Shown here: positions 37,707-48,678 of the stretch, in pieces
Numbering within the stretch: the first letter of the stretch is position 1
Layout of the letters: each line of letters starts with the position of its first letter
From: an uncultured Pseudomonadota bacterium
Lineage (GTDB): Bacteria; Pseudomonadota; Gammaproteobacteria; Burkholderiales; Rhodocyclaceae
DNA length: 64,000 nt
Assembly (NCBI GenBank): GCA_903951825.1
Contig: CAJBDJ010000031.1
Coordinates: 24,541 to 88,540, forward strand
Direction: 5' to 3'
Notes under the pieces: model-generated
What the model was told of the DNA's origin: nothing
Databases searched by the model: none
What the model saw: the letters and a program-made list of their open reading frames with translations, nothing else
Program-made: the position numbers and the translations under genes

Positions 37707-39049
37707 GCACCCTCCTTGCCGGCCTGCCAGCCGCGAACATCGATTTTGCCGGTGGTTGCGGCGGTGATAAGGGCGGTGCGGTATTCGGTGAGGTAGCTAA
37801 TTGCAAGGTCCGTTTTTTCTAAAAATCCGTCGATTCTTTTCGTAGTGGAATCAAGGAATTCAACGATTTTCTCTTGCTCTGGCGCGGGAGGAACAAGAAG
37901 AGGTGCCGCATTAAGTGTTTCACGGTTTAGCTTTGGCATAGCCACTCTCATCGAAGAGACGGTTGCGTAATCAAGGAACGGTTGAGCAAGCATCCAGTAG
38001 CGCAAAAAATCTGGCCTCAATGGTGGCTCAGTTCGAATTGGATACATGTCAGCGCTGCATATGCCATCAAAATCCGACAGAGCGCATTTATTCAGATGGG
38101 GACGAATTTTGCTGTAAACCACATCGCCATTCCGAACTAAATATTTGCCACTTATCGCCCCTTGTTCGTGTGCTGTAGCCAGACCGAAGACGAGTCCCGT
38201 ATTAGACTCAATATGATTTGGGGCAATCAAAATCATCTGGCTGAACGGCTCAAACTCAGGATCAACCTGTCCTTCCTCGATATGCGTCCGATATCCAAAC
38301 TTCATCACTTGCCAATGCTCGGGTACTTGATCGAGCCATGGAATATCCGGATCACGCACTGCTGAGGAGGGATCAAGCCCCTTCGTCACGGCTTGGGTAA
38401 TCACCGCCAGCCGCTTTTCCTTCAGCTTCTCGATCAAGGCCTGTTTCTTGGCAATCAGCGCGTCGATCTGGCCTGTTTTCCAATCGAGAAAAGCAGCGAT
38501 TTGTACTTGTTCGACTTCTGACGGATACGCAACCAGAGTATTCAGATACTCCCCCGAGTCGAGGTTCTGGATTCCTGTCGTTTGCTTGATTGCCAGATAG
38601 TTAAGCTTTCCGGCATATAGTGCCGCGTGGACATAGGACCAAAACCTGGGTGATAGGCCTGCGGCAACGACCATTCTGGCTACAAAGTTTGAGCAGACTG
38701 CATCGAAGTCATGATCAAAATGGACAACGCACCCAACAAGCTGCTTTTCGCCACCTCCCGATTTTTCGAGTAGCAAATCATGCTTGTTTATCTTCCGGGA
38801 GCCACGTTGCCTTGCATCGACCGACCGGACCGTTAGCGAACTGGTGCTGACTCGCAAGGAGTTACGGTCAAAGTCTGCGACGCGCAAACAAATAATATCG
38901 TCTTCTCCTCCATCCGGTTCCTCACCCCAAACCCCATTGTCGCAGCCTGTAACAGACCACTTAAGGCGATGGATACCCCATTCATTGGGAATCTCAGCAA
39001 GCCAAGGCAAACGGCTCGGCTTGTATGATGGATACGGCGAATATCTCAT
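37703..39049 (-). CDS. hsdS: Type I restriction system specificity subunit S
   Basis: A 448-residue DNA-recognition subunit with two target-recognition domains separated and followed by conserved helical spacers. The central spacer is FLDWKTGQIDALIAKKQALIEKLKEKR near residues 190-215, and the C-terminal spacer is FLDSTTKRIDGFLEK followed by YLTEYRTALITAATTGKIDV. The recognition domains are visibly less G+C-rich than the flanking genes, as is usual for these variable domains. It starts in a 4-base overlap with rhuM and ends in one with fic. The recognised sequence cannot be predicted from the protein. Confidence 0.94.
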   Translation of the reverse strand: MRYSPYPSYKPSRLPWLAEIPNEWGIHRLKWSVTGCDNGVWGEEPDGGEDDIICLRVADFDRNSLRVSTSSLTVRSVDARQRGSRKINKHDLLLEKSGGGEKQLVGCVVHFDHDFDAVCSNFVARMVVAAGLSPRFWSYVHAALYAGKLNYLAIKQTTGIQNLDSGEYLNTLVAYPSEVEQVQIAAFLDWKTGQIDALIAKKQALIEKLKEKRLAVITQAVTKGLDPSSAVRDPDIPWLDQVPEHWQVMKFGYRTHIEEGQVDPEFEPFSQMILIAPNHIESNTGLVFGLATAHEQGAISGKYLVRNGDVVYSKIRPHLNKCALSDFDGICSADMYPIRTEPPLRPDFLRYWMLAQPFLDYATVSSMRVAMPKLNRETLNAAPLLVPPAPEQEKIVEFLDSTTKRIDGFLEKTDLAISYLTEYRTALITAATTGKIDVRGWQAGKEGA

Positions 39050-40035
39050 TTCGCTTTTCCCTGCTTCTCCAGCGACTCCAGCATCCGCATATCCTCAGCA
39101 TCGGCCGCCAACGCCTCGGCGCTACTGCGGCGCGCATCGAATACCTCATAGCGTTCGTGGGCGACGCTCTTCATCTGTTCGGCGCTGACCCGGCCTGCGC
39201 CTTGCAAGACCGGGCGTTCGTTGAATTCGAGCAGGCGATCCACATTCTGGCGCCAGTAGGCCAGGGTCAGTTGCTTGCGCTCCTTGACGCGCAGTTCGGC
39301 CTGTTCGAGAAAGATGACCACCAGGCGATTGAGCGTATCCACTTCATCGGCAGTCAGGTAGTTCTTGGCGACGATGACATCCTGCTTGCGCACGCGACTG
39401 CCGCTCCAGGTGGTCAGCGCCATGTTCGGGGCATCCGGGTTACTGCGGTCGACGACGATTTGAGCAGCCGTTTTTTGGGTGACGGCGTAGAGCAGCTTGT
39501 TTTGCACTTCGGCAAAGAACTGCTGGGCAGCGCCGTCATTGGCCTGGTAGTCGTCGCTCAGGGCAAAGAGATCACGCACCTTTTGGTAGAAACGCTGCTC
39601 GGACGCCCGAATCTCGCGGATGCGGGCCAGCAGTTCGTCAAAGTGATCCCAGCCGCCGGGGTTCTTGAGGCGTTCGTCGTCCATGACGAAGCCTTTGATC
39701 AAGTATTCGGCGAGATAGGTCGTTGCCCACTGGCGAAATTGCGTGCCGCGTATGCCTTTTACGCGGTAACCGACGGCCAGGATCATTTCCAGCCGGTAGA
39801 GTTTGGTGCGGTAGCGTTTGCCATCGGCGGCAGTTATTAAGGATTCTTTAATAACTGAATCCGCGTCCTGTTCCCCTTCTTTCAGGATGTTGCGGATATG
39901 GATATTGGCGTTGGGAACGGTGGTTGAAAACAACTCAGCCATTTCAGCCTGACTGAGCCAGACACTGCCATCTTCCGCCCGTAGCTTGACTTGGACCTTG
40001 CCGTCTTCGGTTTGATAGAGGATCAGCTCGCTCAT
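39046..40035 (-). CDS. RhuM-family protein
   Basis: A 329-residue member of the RhuM family (named from a Salmonella pathogenicity-island gene). Visible family traits are an N-terminal DNA-binding-like region with SVWLSQAEMAELFSTTVPNANIHIRNIL, KLYRLEMILAVGYRVKGIRGTQFRQWATTYL, and a conserved C-terminal half including KNYLTADEVDTLNRLVVIFLEQAEL. Its biochemical role is not established; members are frequent in type I restriction loci. Both ends overlap neighbours by 4 bases (hsdM upstream, hsdS downstream), so translation is probably coupled. That suggests it is made in step with the methylase subunits. Confidence 0.9.
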   Translation of the reverse strand: MSELILYQTEDGKVQVKLRAEDGSVWLSQAEMAELFSTTVPNANIHIRNILKEGEQDADSVIKESLITAADGKRYRTKLYRLEMILAVGYRVKGIRGTQFRQWATTYLAEYLIKGFVMDDERLKNPGGWDHFDELLARIREIRASEQRFYQKVRDLFALSDDYQANDGAAQQFFAEVQNKLLYAVTQKTAAQIVVDRSNPDAPNMALTTWSGSRVRKQDVIVAKNYLTADEVDTLNRLVVIFLEQAELRVKERKQLTLAYWRQNVDRLLEFNERPVLQGAGRVSAEQMKSVAHERYEVFDARRSSAEALAADAEDMRMLESLEKQGKAK

Positions 40036-42323
40036 GCGGTGACCTCCTTGAGCATAGCCATGATTTCGCCTTCCAGTTTTTCGATATCGGCTTCGATGGC
40101 ATCCAGCGGGCGGGGCGGCTCGTATTCGTAGAAGTGGCGGTTGAAGGGTATCTCGTAGCCAACCTTGATTTTGCTGTGCTCGATCCAGGCATCAGGGCGG
40201 TAAGGCAGAACCTCGGCTTTGAGATAGTCCTCGCAATGCTCGCGCACCAGCTTCAACAAGGGTTCTACGTCGACCTTGCCTTTGTTCTTCTTGCTCTCGT
40301 AATCGAGCGGCAGCGGCAGTTCGACATCTTCCGGCAAGGATACATTTTCGGTATCGCGCAAGTCGGCGTCGGGTTCCGGATTGCCTTTCTTGTCACGGCA
40401 AATTTCGGCCCTCGGATCTTTTTCGCCCAAGCCGCCCGGCGCCAGCAAGGCGGTCTTGAGGGGCAAGTCGAGGGTCAAATCGGCGGCCTTGAAGGCTTCT
40501 GTCAGTTGCGCCTCGAAAACCTTGCGGTCCTTGACCAGTTGGCCATCGGCAAAGGCGGGCTTCATGGCTTGCAGCACTGCCAGGATGGCCGCCTGCGCGG
40601 CTTTGCCTACGAGGATTTCTTCTTCGATTTTGGCCTTGTTCTTGCGCTTGAGCGAAACGGCAAGCGAGTCGAAAAAACTGCCTTGCTGGAAGCGCGCGAT
40701 GCGCTCGTCGGTCACCGCAAAATTGAGACGCAATGGGCGTTCGACAGTGATTTTCAGGTAGCCGAATTCGCGGTTGTCAAAAATCTTGCTGATGCACAGC
40801 GATTTGGTCTGGTCGCGCTTGGCGTCGATATTGGTTTCAATTTCACCCAGGGTCATCCGGGCATCGTGTTGAAAATCGGCATAGAGACGCGTGATGACGG
40901 CGATGTGATTCGGTGAGCCATCGGGTTCGTTGCCGCTGCCATCGGTACCGTCACCCAGGCGCTTGCGCTTGTCACCCAGGCTTTTTTTCATCTTGCGGGC
41001 GAATTCGGTGCCGTTGATGAGCTGAATCTTGCCGGCACGCCCCGAACGCTTGCGGTTGGTGACGATCCACACGTAGGTGTAGATGCCGGTATTGTAGAAA
41101 AGCTGATCGGGCAGGCCGATGACTGCTTCGAGCATGTCGTTTTCAATGATCCAGCGCCGGATATTGCTCTCGCCGCTGCCGGCATCTCCGGTGAACAAGG
41201 GCGAACCATTGAAGACAACGGCTATGCGGGAGCCATCACCACCCTTTTCCGGCGCCGGTCGCATCTTGGAAATCATGTGCATCAGGAAAAGCAGTGCGCC
41301 ATCGTTGATACGCGGCAGGCCGGGTCCGAAACGGCCTTTGAAACCGAATTCGTTGTGTTCGCGGGTAACGTTGTCTTTTTCCGGCTTCCATTCCACGCCA
41401 AAGGGCGGATTGGCCAGCATGTAATGGAAACTTTCATCCGGATGGCCATCGCCATCGACAAATCCTTCTTTGCTCTTGCCGGTGCCCAAGGTGTTGCCGA
41501 AGACAATGTTCTTGACCTCCTCACCCTTGATCATCAGGTCAGAACCACAAATGGCGTAGGATTCGGGGTTGTATTCCTGGCCAAAAAGTTGAAGGTTTGC
41601 GCCGGGATTGAGGCCGGTTTCGGGGTCGAGAATCAGCTTGTCGGACTCGGATAGCATCCCACCCGTACCGCAAGTAGGGTCGTAGATCTTGATGACCTTG
41701 CCATCCTTGTACACAAGATCGTCATGGGTAAACAGAATGCTGACCATCAGCTTGATGACTTCGCGTGGCGTGAAGTGATCACCGGCCTCTTCGTTGGCTT
41801 GTTCGTTAAATCGACGGACCAGATCTTCGAACAGGTAGCCCATCTCAATGTTCGAGATGCGGTCTGGATGGAAATCGACGGCCGCAACTTCCTTGACGAC
41901 CTCGAATAGCCTGTTGGCTTCTTCCAGCTTCTCAATTTCTTCATCGAACTTGAATTTTTCGATGATTTTCCGCGCCCGCGCTGAGAAACCGGCGATGTAA
42001 TTGTTCAGGTTGGCCGCAAGCTTGTCGGCATCACCCAGCAGGTTCTGAAAGGTGAATTCGCTAGTGTTGTGGAAGTTAAGCTTAAATCGATGATTGATCA
42101 TCGTCTCAATCGTATCGGCGTCGTACTTATCGTCTGCCTTGAGCTTGCGGTGATAGTCGATCACCTGATCCTTGCTGCTCTCCAGGACGCAGTCGAGACG
42201 CCGAAGTACCGTCAGGGGAATCATCACCCGGCGATACTGTGGCGGACGGTAAGGACCTCGCAATAGATTGGCAATATTCCAAATGACATCGCCCTGCTGT
42301 TTGAGGGCTTCGTAGTTTTTCAT
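40032..42323 (-). CDS. hsdM: Type I restriction-modification methyltransferase subunit M
   Basis: A 763-residue N6-adenine DNA methyltransferase. The N-terminal helical HsdM_N domain (about residues 1-150) precedes SAM-binding motif I DPTCGTGGM (about residue 215) and the catalytic NPPF motif in MLANPPFGVEW. From about residue 480 a long C-terminal extension follows, with KKNKGKVDVEPLLKLVREHCEDYLKAEVLPY near its end, beyond the 500-530 residues of EcoKI-type HsdM. I choose the ATG of MKNYEALKQQGDVIWNIA; in-frame ATGs 8 and 12 codons earlier exist. It is first in the operon, 183 bases from gyrB. Confidence 0.94.
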   Translation of the reverse strand: MKNYEALKQQGDVIWNIANLLRGPYRPPQYRRVMIPLTVLRRLDCVLESSKDQVIDYHRKLKADDKYDADTIETMINHRFKLNFHNTSEFTFQNLLGDADKLAANLNNYIAGFSARARKIIEKFKFDEEIEKLEEANRLFEVVKEVAAVDFHPDRISNIEMGYLFEDLVRRFNEQANEEAGDHFTPREVIKLMVSILFTHDDLVYKDGKVIKIYDPTCGTGGMLSESDKLILDPETGLNPGANLQLFGQEYNPESYAICGSDLMIKGEEVKNIVFGNTLGTGKSKEGFVDGDGHPDESFHYMLANPPFGVEWKPEKDNVTREHNEFGFKGRFGPGLPRINDGALLFLMHMISKMRPAPEKGGDGSRIAVVFNGSPLFTGDAGSGESNIRRWIIENDMLEAVIGLPDQLFYNTGIYTYVWIVTNRKRSGRAGKIQLINGTEFARKMKKSLGDKRKRLGDGTDGSGNEPDGSPNHIAVITRLYADFQHDARMTLGEIETNIDAKRDQTKSLCISKIFDNREFGYLKITVERPLRLNFAVTDERIARFQQGSFFDSLAVSLKRKNKAKIEEEILVGKAAQAAILAVLQAMKPAFADGQLVKDRKVFEAQLTEAFKAADLTLDLPLKTALLAPGGLGEKDPRAEICRDKKGNPEPDADLRDTENVSLPEDVELPLPLDYESKKNKGKVDVEPLLKLVREHCEDYLKAEVLPYRPDAWIEHSKIKVGYEIPFNRHFYEYEPPRPLDAIEADIEKLEGEIMAMLKEVTA

Positions 42324-42402
42324 TGATTGTTCTTCTTCCCGAAACATCAGGTCGCGCAACCAGCTGTGCGCAAAAATGAAAATGGTATTCCAAAAAGCAG
42401 AA

Positions 42403-42421
42403 AGAGGCGTGGTTAGCCTCT
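42403..42421. repeat. Short hairpin upstream of hsdM
   Basis: AGAGGC, a 7-base loop and GCCTCT form a 6-bp stem between hsdM and the right island end. No T-run follows directly on either strand. It could be a weak transcription stop for gyrB readthrough or part of the hsdM leader. Confidence 0.35.
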
Positions 42422-42431
42422 CTCTTTGGTT

Positions 42432-42500
42432 TATTTCACTATCTGTGTCAGCAATTTTTCACTAACTTGGCACAGTTTTCACTTTCTCTGTCATCCGACA
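42432..42500 (-). repeat. Right end of restriction island: terminal inverted repeat plus two subterminal repeats
   Basis: Read inward on the minus strand from 42500, the end begins TGTCGGATGACAGAGAAAGT and matches the left end at 24 of 25 bases. Subterminal motif copies lie at 42456-42473 (GTGCCAAGTTAGTGAAAA) and 42432-42449 (GACACAGATAGTGAAATA). The outer edge is only 6 bases from the gyrB stop codon. The three copies on this side are packed more tightly than those on the left. Confidence 0.8.
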
Positions 42501-42506
42501 ACGCTT

Positions 42507-45011
<2,505 letters not shown>

Positions 45012-45018
45012 TTAACAA

Positions 45019-46125
45019 TCAAATACGCATCGGCATGACGACATACTTAAAACGCTCGTTACCCGGCAGTGAAATCAGGGCACTCGAGCTCGCATCATTG
45101 AAACTCCACTGAACTTCGTCAGCTACTACGTTGTTCAACACGTCCAATAGATAGCTGACATTGAACCCAACATCGATTGATTCACCCGAATAATCTATTT
45201 CAATTTCATCCTGGGCTTCTTCCTGTTCGGCATTGGCAGCAATCAATTTCAAACTGTTTTCACTCAATAAAACGCGTACACCCTTAAATTTTTCGTTAGT
45301 TAAAATTGCTGCTCTTGTCATTGCCTGCATCAAGGCCTGACGACCGACAATGACATGATTACGAAGTATTGCGGGAACCACACGCTCATAGTCAGGAAAC
45401 TTCCCGTCGATCAATTTTGAAACGAGAACAACATTGCCAAAGGCAAAGCGAATTTGATTACTGGCCAGCGTAATCTTCAAGGGATCGTCGGTATCAACCA
45501 GCAAACGGTTCAACTCAAGCACCGTCTTGCGCGGCAAAATCAATTCCTGACGCGGAAATTCAGCTTCAATTTCAACACTGGCATAAGCCAGGCGATGCCC
45601 ATCAGTAGCGACCGCACGTAATTCTTTGCCTTCTACCAGCAACATCAGCCCGTTCAGGTAGTAACGAACATCTTGTGCGGCCATGCTGTATTGGGTCTTG
45701 CCAAGCAATTGACGAAAAGCTTTTTGCGAAAGCTGAAAGTCCCTGGTTTCACCCTCACTAATCGACATTCTTGGGAAATCTTCAGCCGGCAAGGTTTGCA
45801 AACTGAATTTGCTTTTTCCGGCACGCACTTGCAGTCGTCTATCTTCAAGTACCAGGCTAACTTCCGTTTTATCCGGCAGTGAGCGCAATATTTCCTGTAG
45901 TTTTCGCGCACCAACAGTGACAGCACCAACACCATCACCACCAGCACCGTCGGTGGTAGTGGTGATCTGAACTTCAATATCTGTTGCCAGCAGAGTTAGC
46001 TGATTCCCACGTTTTTCAAGAAGTACGTTTGACAAAATGGGTAGCGTGTGACGACGTTCTACGATACCCGACACAGACTGTAACGGGGCAAGCAAGGTGT
46101 CTCTTAAGGTTTTGATAAGAACCAT
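45019..46125 (-). CDS. dnaN: DNA polymerase III beta subunit (sliding clamp)
   Basis: A 368-residue clamp protein that dimerises around DNA and tethers polymerase III. Three domains of about 120 residues are apparent, and the C-terminus YVVMPMRI matches the clamp family's conserved end. The family N-terminal segment LLAPLQSVSGIVERRHTLPILSNVLLE is present. Length is close to E. coli DnaN (366). A Shine-Dalgarno sequence (AAGGA) lies ahead of the ATG. It is separated from dnaA by 209 bases that carry DnaA boxes. Confidence 0.97.
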   Translation of the reverse strand: MVLIKTLRDTLLAPLQSVSGIVERRHTLPILSNVLLEKRGNQLTLLATDIEVQITTTTDGAGGDGVGAVTVGARKLQEILRSLPDKTEVSLVLEDRRLQVRAGKSKFSLQTLPAEDFPRMSISEGETRDFQLSQKAFRQLLGKTQYSMAAQDVRYYLNGLMLLVEGKELRAVATDGHRLAYASVEIEAEFPRQELILPRKTVLELNRLLVDTDDPLKITLASNQIRFAFGNVVLVSKLIDGKFPDYERVVPAILRNHVIVGRQALMQAMTRAAILTNEKFKGVRVLLSENSLKLIAANAEQEEAQDEIEIDYSGESIDVGFNVSYLLDVLNNVVADEVQWSFNDASSSALISLPGNERFKYVVMPMRI

Positions 46126-46334
46126 AAATTAAATTCCTTTAATAAGTATATCAAGAACAATTCTGTGGATAACTATAAAAAACATAATTTATTCATTACG
46201 TTAGTATGAAAAATAGGCTCTGGGTAAGGTACTGAAATACTTGTGGATCAAAGTCGAACAATTTTCCCATAAACCACCAATCGATGAATTTTCCACAATC
46301 GACCCACAACTTATGTACAAACTTACTGACACCC
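46126..46334. other. dnaA-dnaN intergenic region, candidate oriC
   Basis: A 209-base gene-free stretch with several DnaA-box-like 9-mers: TGTGGATAA at 46164-46172 (perfect, minus strand), TGTGGATCA at 46242-46250 (one mismatch), and TTTTCCACA at 46289-46297 (one mismatch). An AT-rich segment lies at about 46173-46215, suited to strand opening. It also contains the dnaN leader. The competing candidate is the dnaA-rpmH gap, which has only one clear box. Confidence 0.6.
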
Positions 46335-47708
46335 TCAACCTTTCAAAACTTGTAGCAAAACATGAAGGTCATGGTTTAGCCCGGCTTCTTTAAGGCGCAG
46401 GGAATCGATGGTCTTTACAGCATGAATGACGGTAGTGTGATCACGTCCCCCAAAAGCGTCTCCAATCTCAGGAAAACTATGGGTCGTCACTTCGCGACAT
46501 AGCCACATTGCTACTTGTCTTGGTCGGGCTATAGCACGTGTTCTCTTCCTAGAGAAAAATTCAGTCACCTTGATTTTGTAGTAATCAGCAACAGTTTTCT
46601 GAATATTGTCCATCCCAACATTGCGAGATGAACCAATCAAATCCTTGAGTGCTTCCTTAGCCAGATCAAGAGCAATTACCCGGCCATGGAAAGATGAGTA
46701 AGCCAATACTTTCTTGAGAGCTCCTTCGAGTTCACGTACGTTGGAACGCAAATGCTTGGCAATGAAGAAAGACACCTCATGGTCGAGAAGCATTCCTTCG
46801 GCTTCTGCCTTTTTTTTAAGAATGGCAACACGCATTTCAAGCTCGGGAGGTTCAATTTGGACGGTGAGCCCCCAATCAAATCGTGTCACCAGACGATCAT
46901 CGAGACCATTGATGTCCTTTGGATATGTGTCACAGGTGATAATTATTTGCTTGCGAGCCTCAATCAACGCATTGAACAAAAAGAAAAATTCTTCTTGGGA
47001 GCGATTTTTGCCGTTGAAAAATTGAACGTCATCAAGGAGGAGGACATCGAGCGAGCGGTAAGTACGTTTGAACGTATCGAATGATTTTTGCTGATAAGCA
47101 CGAACGACATCCGAGTAATAATCCTCAGCGTGAACGTAGCGAACAATTTTTTTCGGATTTTCGGCAACAATCGCATTACCGATAGCGTGAATCAGGTGTG
47201 TTTTCCCGAGTCCGGCGCCACCATAAATGAAAAGCGGGTTGTAGGCTGAACCTGGATTGTTGGCAACCTGAACAGAGGCTGCACGAGCTAGGTCATTGGC
47301 TTTACCAACAATTAAGTTATCAAACGTAAAGGTTGGGAACAACCGCGATTTTTCATAGGGTTTTGCCTTCTGGCTACCCTTTGAATCATTGGTTGATGTA
47401 GAAGAATCGGTCGCTTTACCCGGAAAGACTTCTCGTGAAGTTGGATCAACAGTTTTACTTTGACCGACGATCAAAACAACGTCTACAGCTAAGCCGAAGA
47501 AAGTTTGTGCGTACTCCCTGATTCGGTTGAGGTAGCGGTCACCAACCCACTTGAGAATAAAACTATTGGGAGCAATCAATCGCAAACCATCTTGTGGCGT
47601 GGCTTCCCCTTCGAGCCGCAAGGGCTTGATCCAGGTAGTAAATTGTTGCGTGGGCAGTTCCTGTTCAAAACGTAGCAAACAGGATTCCCAGAAACCAGCC
47701 ATGACCAA
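46335..47708 (-). CDS. dnaA: Chromosomal replication initiator protein DnaA
   Basis: A 457-residue AAA+ initiator. Domain I (FWESCLLRFEQELPTQQFTTWIKPL) is followed by a variable linker rich in S, T and K, then domain III with Walker A IYGGAGLGKTHLIHAIGN, Walker B VLLLDDVQFF, and domain IV with the DnaA-box-binding signature FGGRDHTTVIHA. The frame starts with TTG (MVMAGFWES), which has GAGAGG seven bases upstream; an ATG two codons later would place that ribosome site about 13 bases away. The TTG is therefore the better-spaced start, although the choice changes only two residues. It heads the dnaA-dnaN-gyrB series. Confidence 0.96.
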   Translation of the reverse strand: MVMAGFWESCLLRFEQELPTQQFTTWIKPLRLEGEATPQDGLRLIAPNSFILKWVGDRYLNRIREYAQTFFGLAVDVVLIVGQSKTVDPTSREVFPGKATDSSTSTNDSKGSQKAKPYEKSRLFPTFTFDNLIVGKANDLARAASVQVANNPGSAYNPLFIYGGAGLGKTHLIHAIGNAIVAENPKKIVRYVHAEDYYSDVVRAYQQKSFDTFKRTYRSLDVLLLDDVQFFNGKNRSQEEFFFLFNALIEARKQIIITCDTYPKDINGLDDRLVTRFDWGLTVQIEPPELEMRVAILKKKAEAEGMLLDHEVSFFIAKHLRSNVRELEGALKKVLAYSSFHGRVIALDLAKEALKDLIGSSRNVGMDNIQKTVADYYKIKVTEFFSRKRTRAIARPRQVAMWLCREVTTHSFPEIGDAFGGRDHTTVIHAVKTIDSLRLKEAGLNHDLHVLLQVLKG

Positions 47709-47931
47709 CCAGACCCCTCTCCGCCCAGACTGAAAGTCGCTGGCGGCTTAACTCCATGATTTGAATCGCACTGTGCGAACAAAAATGGCGACTATCAAGC
47801 CGCCGTGAAAGCCAAATTCTACCTTGAGCGTGACAGGTTATCCACAGCTAAAATTAATAACTTAGCTTGACAACAGAGATTGTTCTAGAGTGTAATTCGA
47901 CGTTTTTCTTCTCTCACCAAGGGACTCCCAA
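47709..47931. promoter_or_regulatory. dnaA-rpmH divergent intergenic region with one DnaA box
   Basis: A 223-base gap between divergent dnaA and rpmH. A perfect DnaA box TTATCCACA lies at 47838-47846, placed to act on both promoters. The stretch TTAATAACTTAG just beyond it is AT-rich. Autoregulation of dnaA by this box is typical of proteobacteria and is inferred here. Confidence 0.6.
47867..47896 (+). promoter_or_regulatory. Predicted sigma-70 promoter of rpmH
   Basis: TTGACA (47867-47872) and TGTAAT (47891-47896) are separated by 18 bases and lie about 35 bases upstream of the rpmH ATG. The -35 hexamer is a perfect consensus. Confidence 0.65.
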
Positions 47932-48066
47932 ATGAAACGCACGTATCAACCGTCGGTCGTGCGCCGCAAGCGCACCCATGGCTTCCTGGTTCGTATGCGC
48001 ACCAAAGGTGGCCGTGCAGTTATTGCTGCTCGCCGCGCCAAAGGTCGCAGACGTTTGGCTGTTTAA
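47932..48066 (+). CDS. rpmH: 50S ribosomal protein L34
   Basis: A 44-residue basic ribosomal protein ([20 protein letters not shown], then [11 protein letters not shown]), exactly the usual length and sequence type of L34. It is a component of the large ribosomal subunit. It heads the conserved rpmH-rnpA-yidD-yidC-mnmE series and lies downstream of a good sigma-70 promoter. Confidence 0.98.
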   Translation: MKRTYQPSVVRRKRTHGFLVRMRTKGGRAVIAARRAKGRRRLAV

Positions 48067-48084
48067 GCCGGACGTACAGGCGGG

Positions 48085-48447
48085 GTGAATCTATCCTTCG
48101 CCAGAAGCTATCGCCTGACCAAAACGGATGATTTTTCATCCGTTTTTGGTTTCAGAAAAGCGCTGCGTGGGCAATTGATCATAATGCATTATCGACCGCA
48201 TGAGGCGGCTCTCGATGGTTCGCGGCTTGGTTTGGTTGTCGGAAAAAAGCAGCTCAAAAAGGCGGTTGACCGCAACATGTTCAAGCGCGTGATTCGAGAG
48301 CAGTTTCGCCTCTGTCGAGCAACGCTCCCGGCGGTTGATTTGATCGTCAGGCTTGCGGTAAAGCCGGGCAAGGTAAGCCGCAAGATCATTGCCGAAGAAT
48401 TTTTGTCGCTGGTTAAGAAAATACCAGGTCAACCGGCTAACCGATGA
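48085..48447 (+). CDS. rnpA: Ribonuclease P protein component
   Basis: A 120-residue protein partner of the RNase P ribozyme, which matures tRNA 5' ends. The characteristic arginine-rich motif is visible as [18 protein letters not shown], after [13 protein letters not shown] and [11 protein letters not shown]. The start is GTG ([17 protein letters not shown]), 18 bases after rpmH. It overlaps yidD by 4 bases. The RNA subunit gene rnpB is not in the window. Confidence 0.96.
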   Translation: MNLSFARSYRLTKTDDFSSVFGFRKALRGQLIIMHYRPHEAALDGSRLGLVVGKKQLKKAVDRNMFKRVIREQFRLCRATLPAVDLIVRLAVKPGKVSRKIIAEEFLSLVKKIPGQPANR

Positions 48448-48653
48448 AAAAGTTGTTGATGGCAATTTTTAAGGCTTATCAGTACGCGATAAGTCCGTTT
48501 TTAGGACAAAATTGTCGCTATTTTCCCTCTTGCTCGGAATATGCGGTGGAAGCGGTAGAAAAGCATGGTGCCCTGAAGGGTAGCTGGTTGAGCGCCAAGC
48601 GTCTTTGCCGCTGCCATCCTTGGCATCCCGGCGGGTACGATCCCGTACCCTAA
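48444..48653 (+). CDS. yidD: Membrane protein insertion efficiency factor YidD
   Basis: A 69-residue protein of the YidD family with the cysteine pattern [19 protein letters not shown] and the [15 protein letters not shown] tail. YidD is an inner-membrane-associated helper of YidC-dependent protein insertion. It overlaps rnpA by 4 bases and lies 25 bases before yidC, the normal arrangement. Confidence 0.96.
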   Translation: MKKLLMAIFKAYQYAISPFLGQNCRYFPSCSEYAVEAVEKHGALKGSWLSAKRLCRCHPWHPGGYDPVP

Positions 48654-48678
48654 TGATTGATTTTTTTGTAGGCCGTTC

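Noticed and set aside
39025..39840. Open frame of 271 codons on the plus strand
   Set aside because: Antisense to the rhuM and hsdS junction; the minus-strand genes have family matches and coupled starts.
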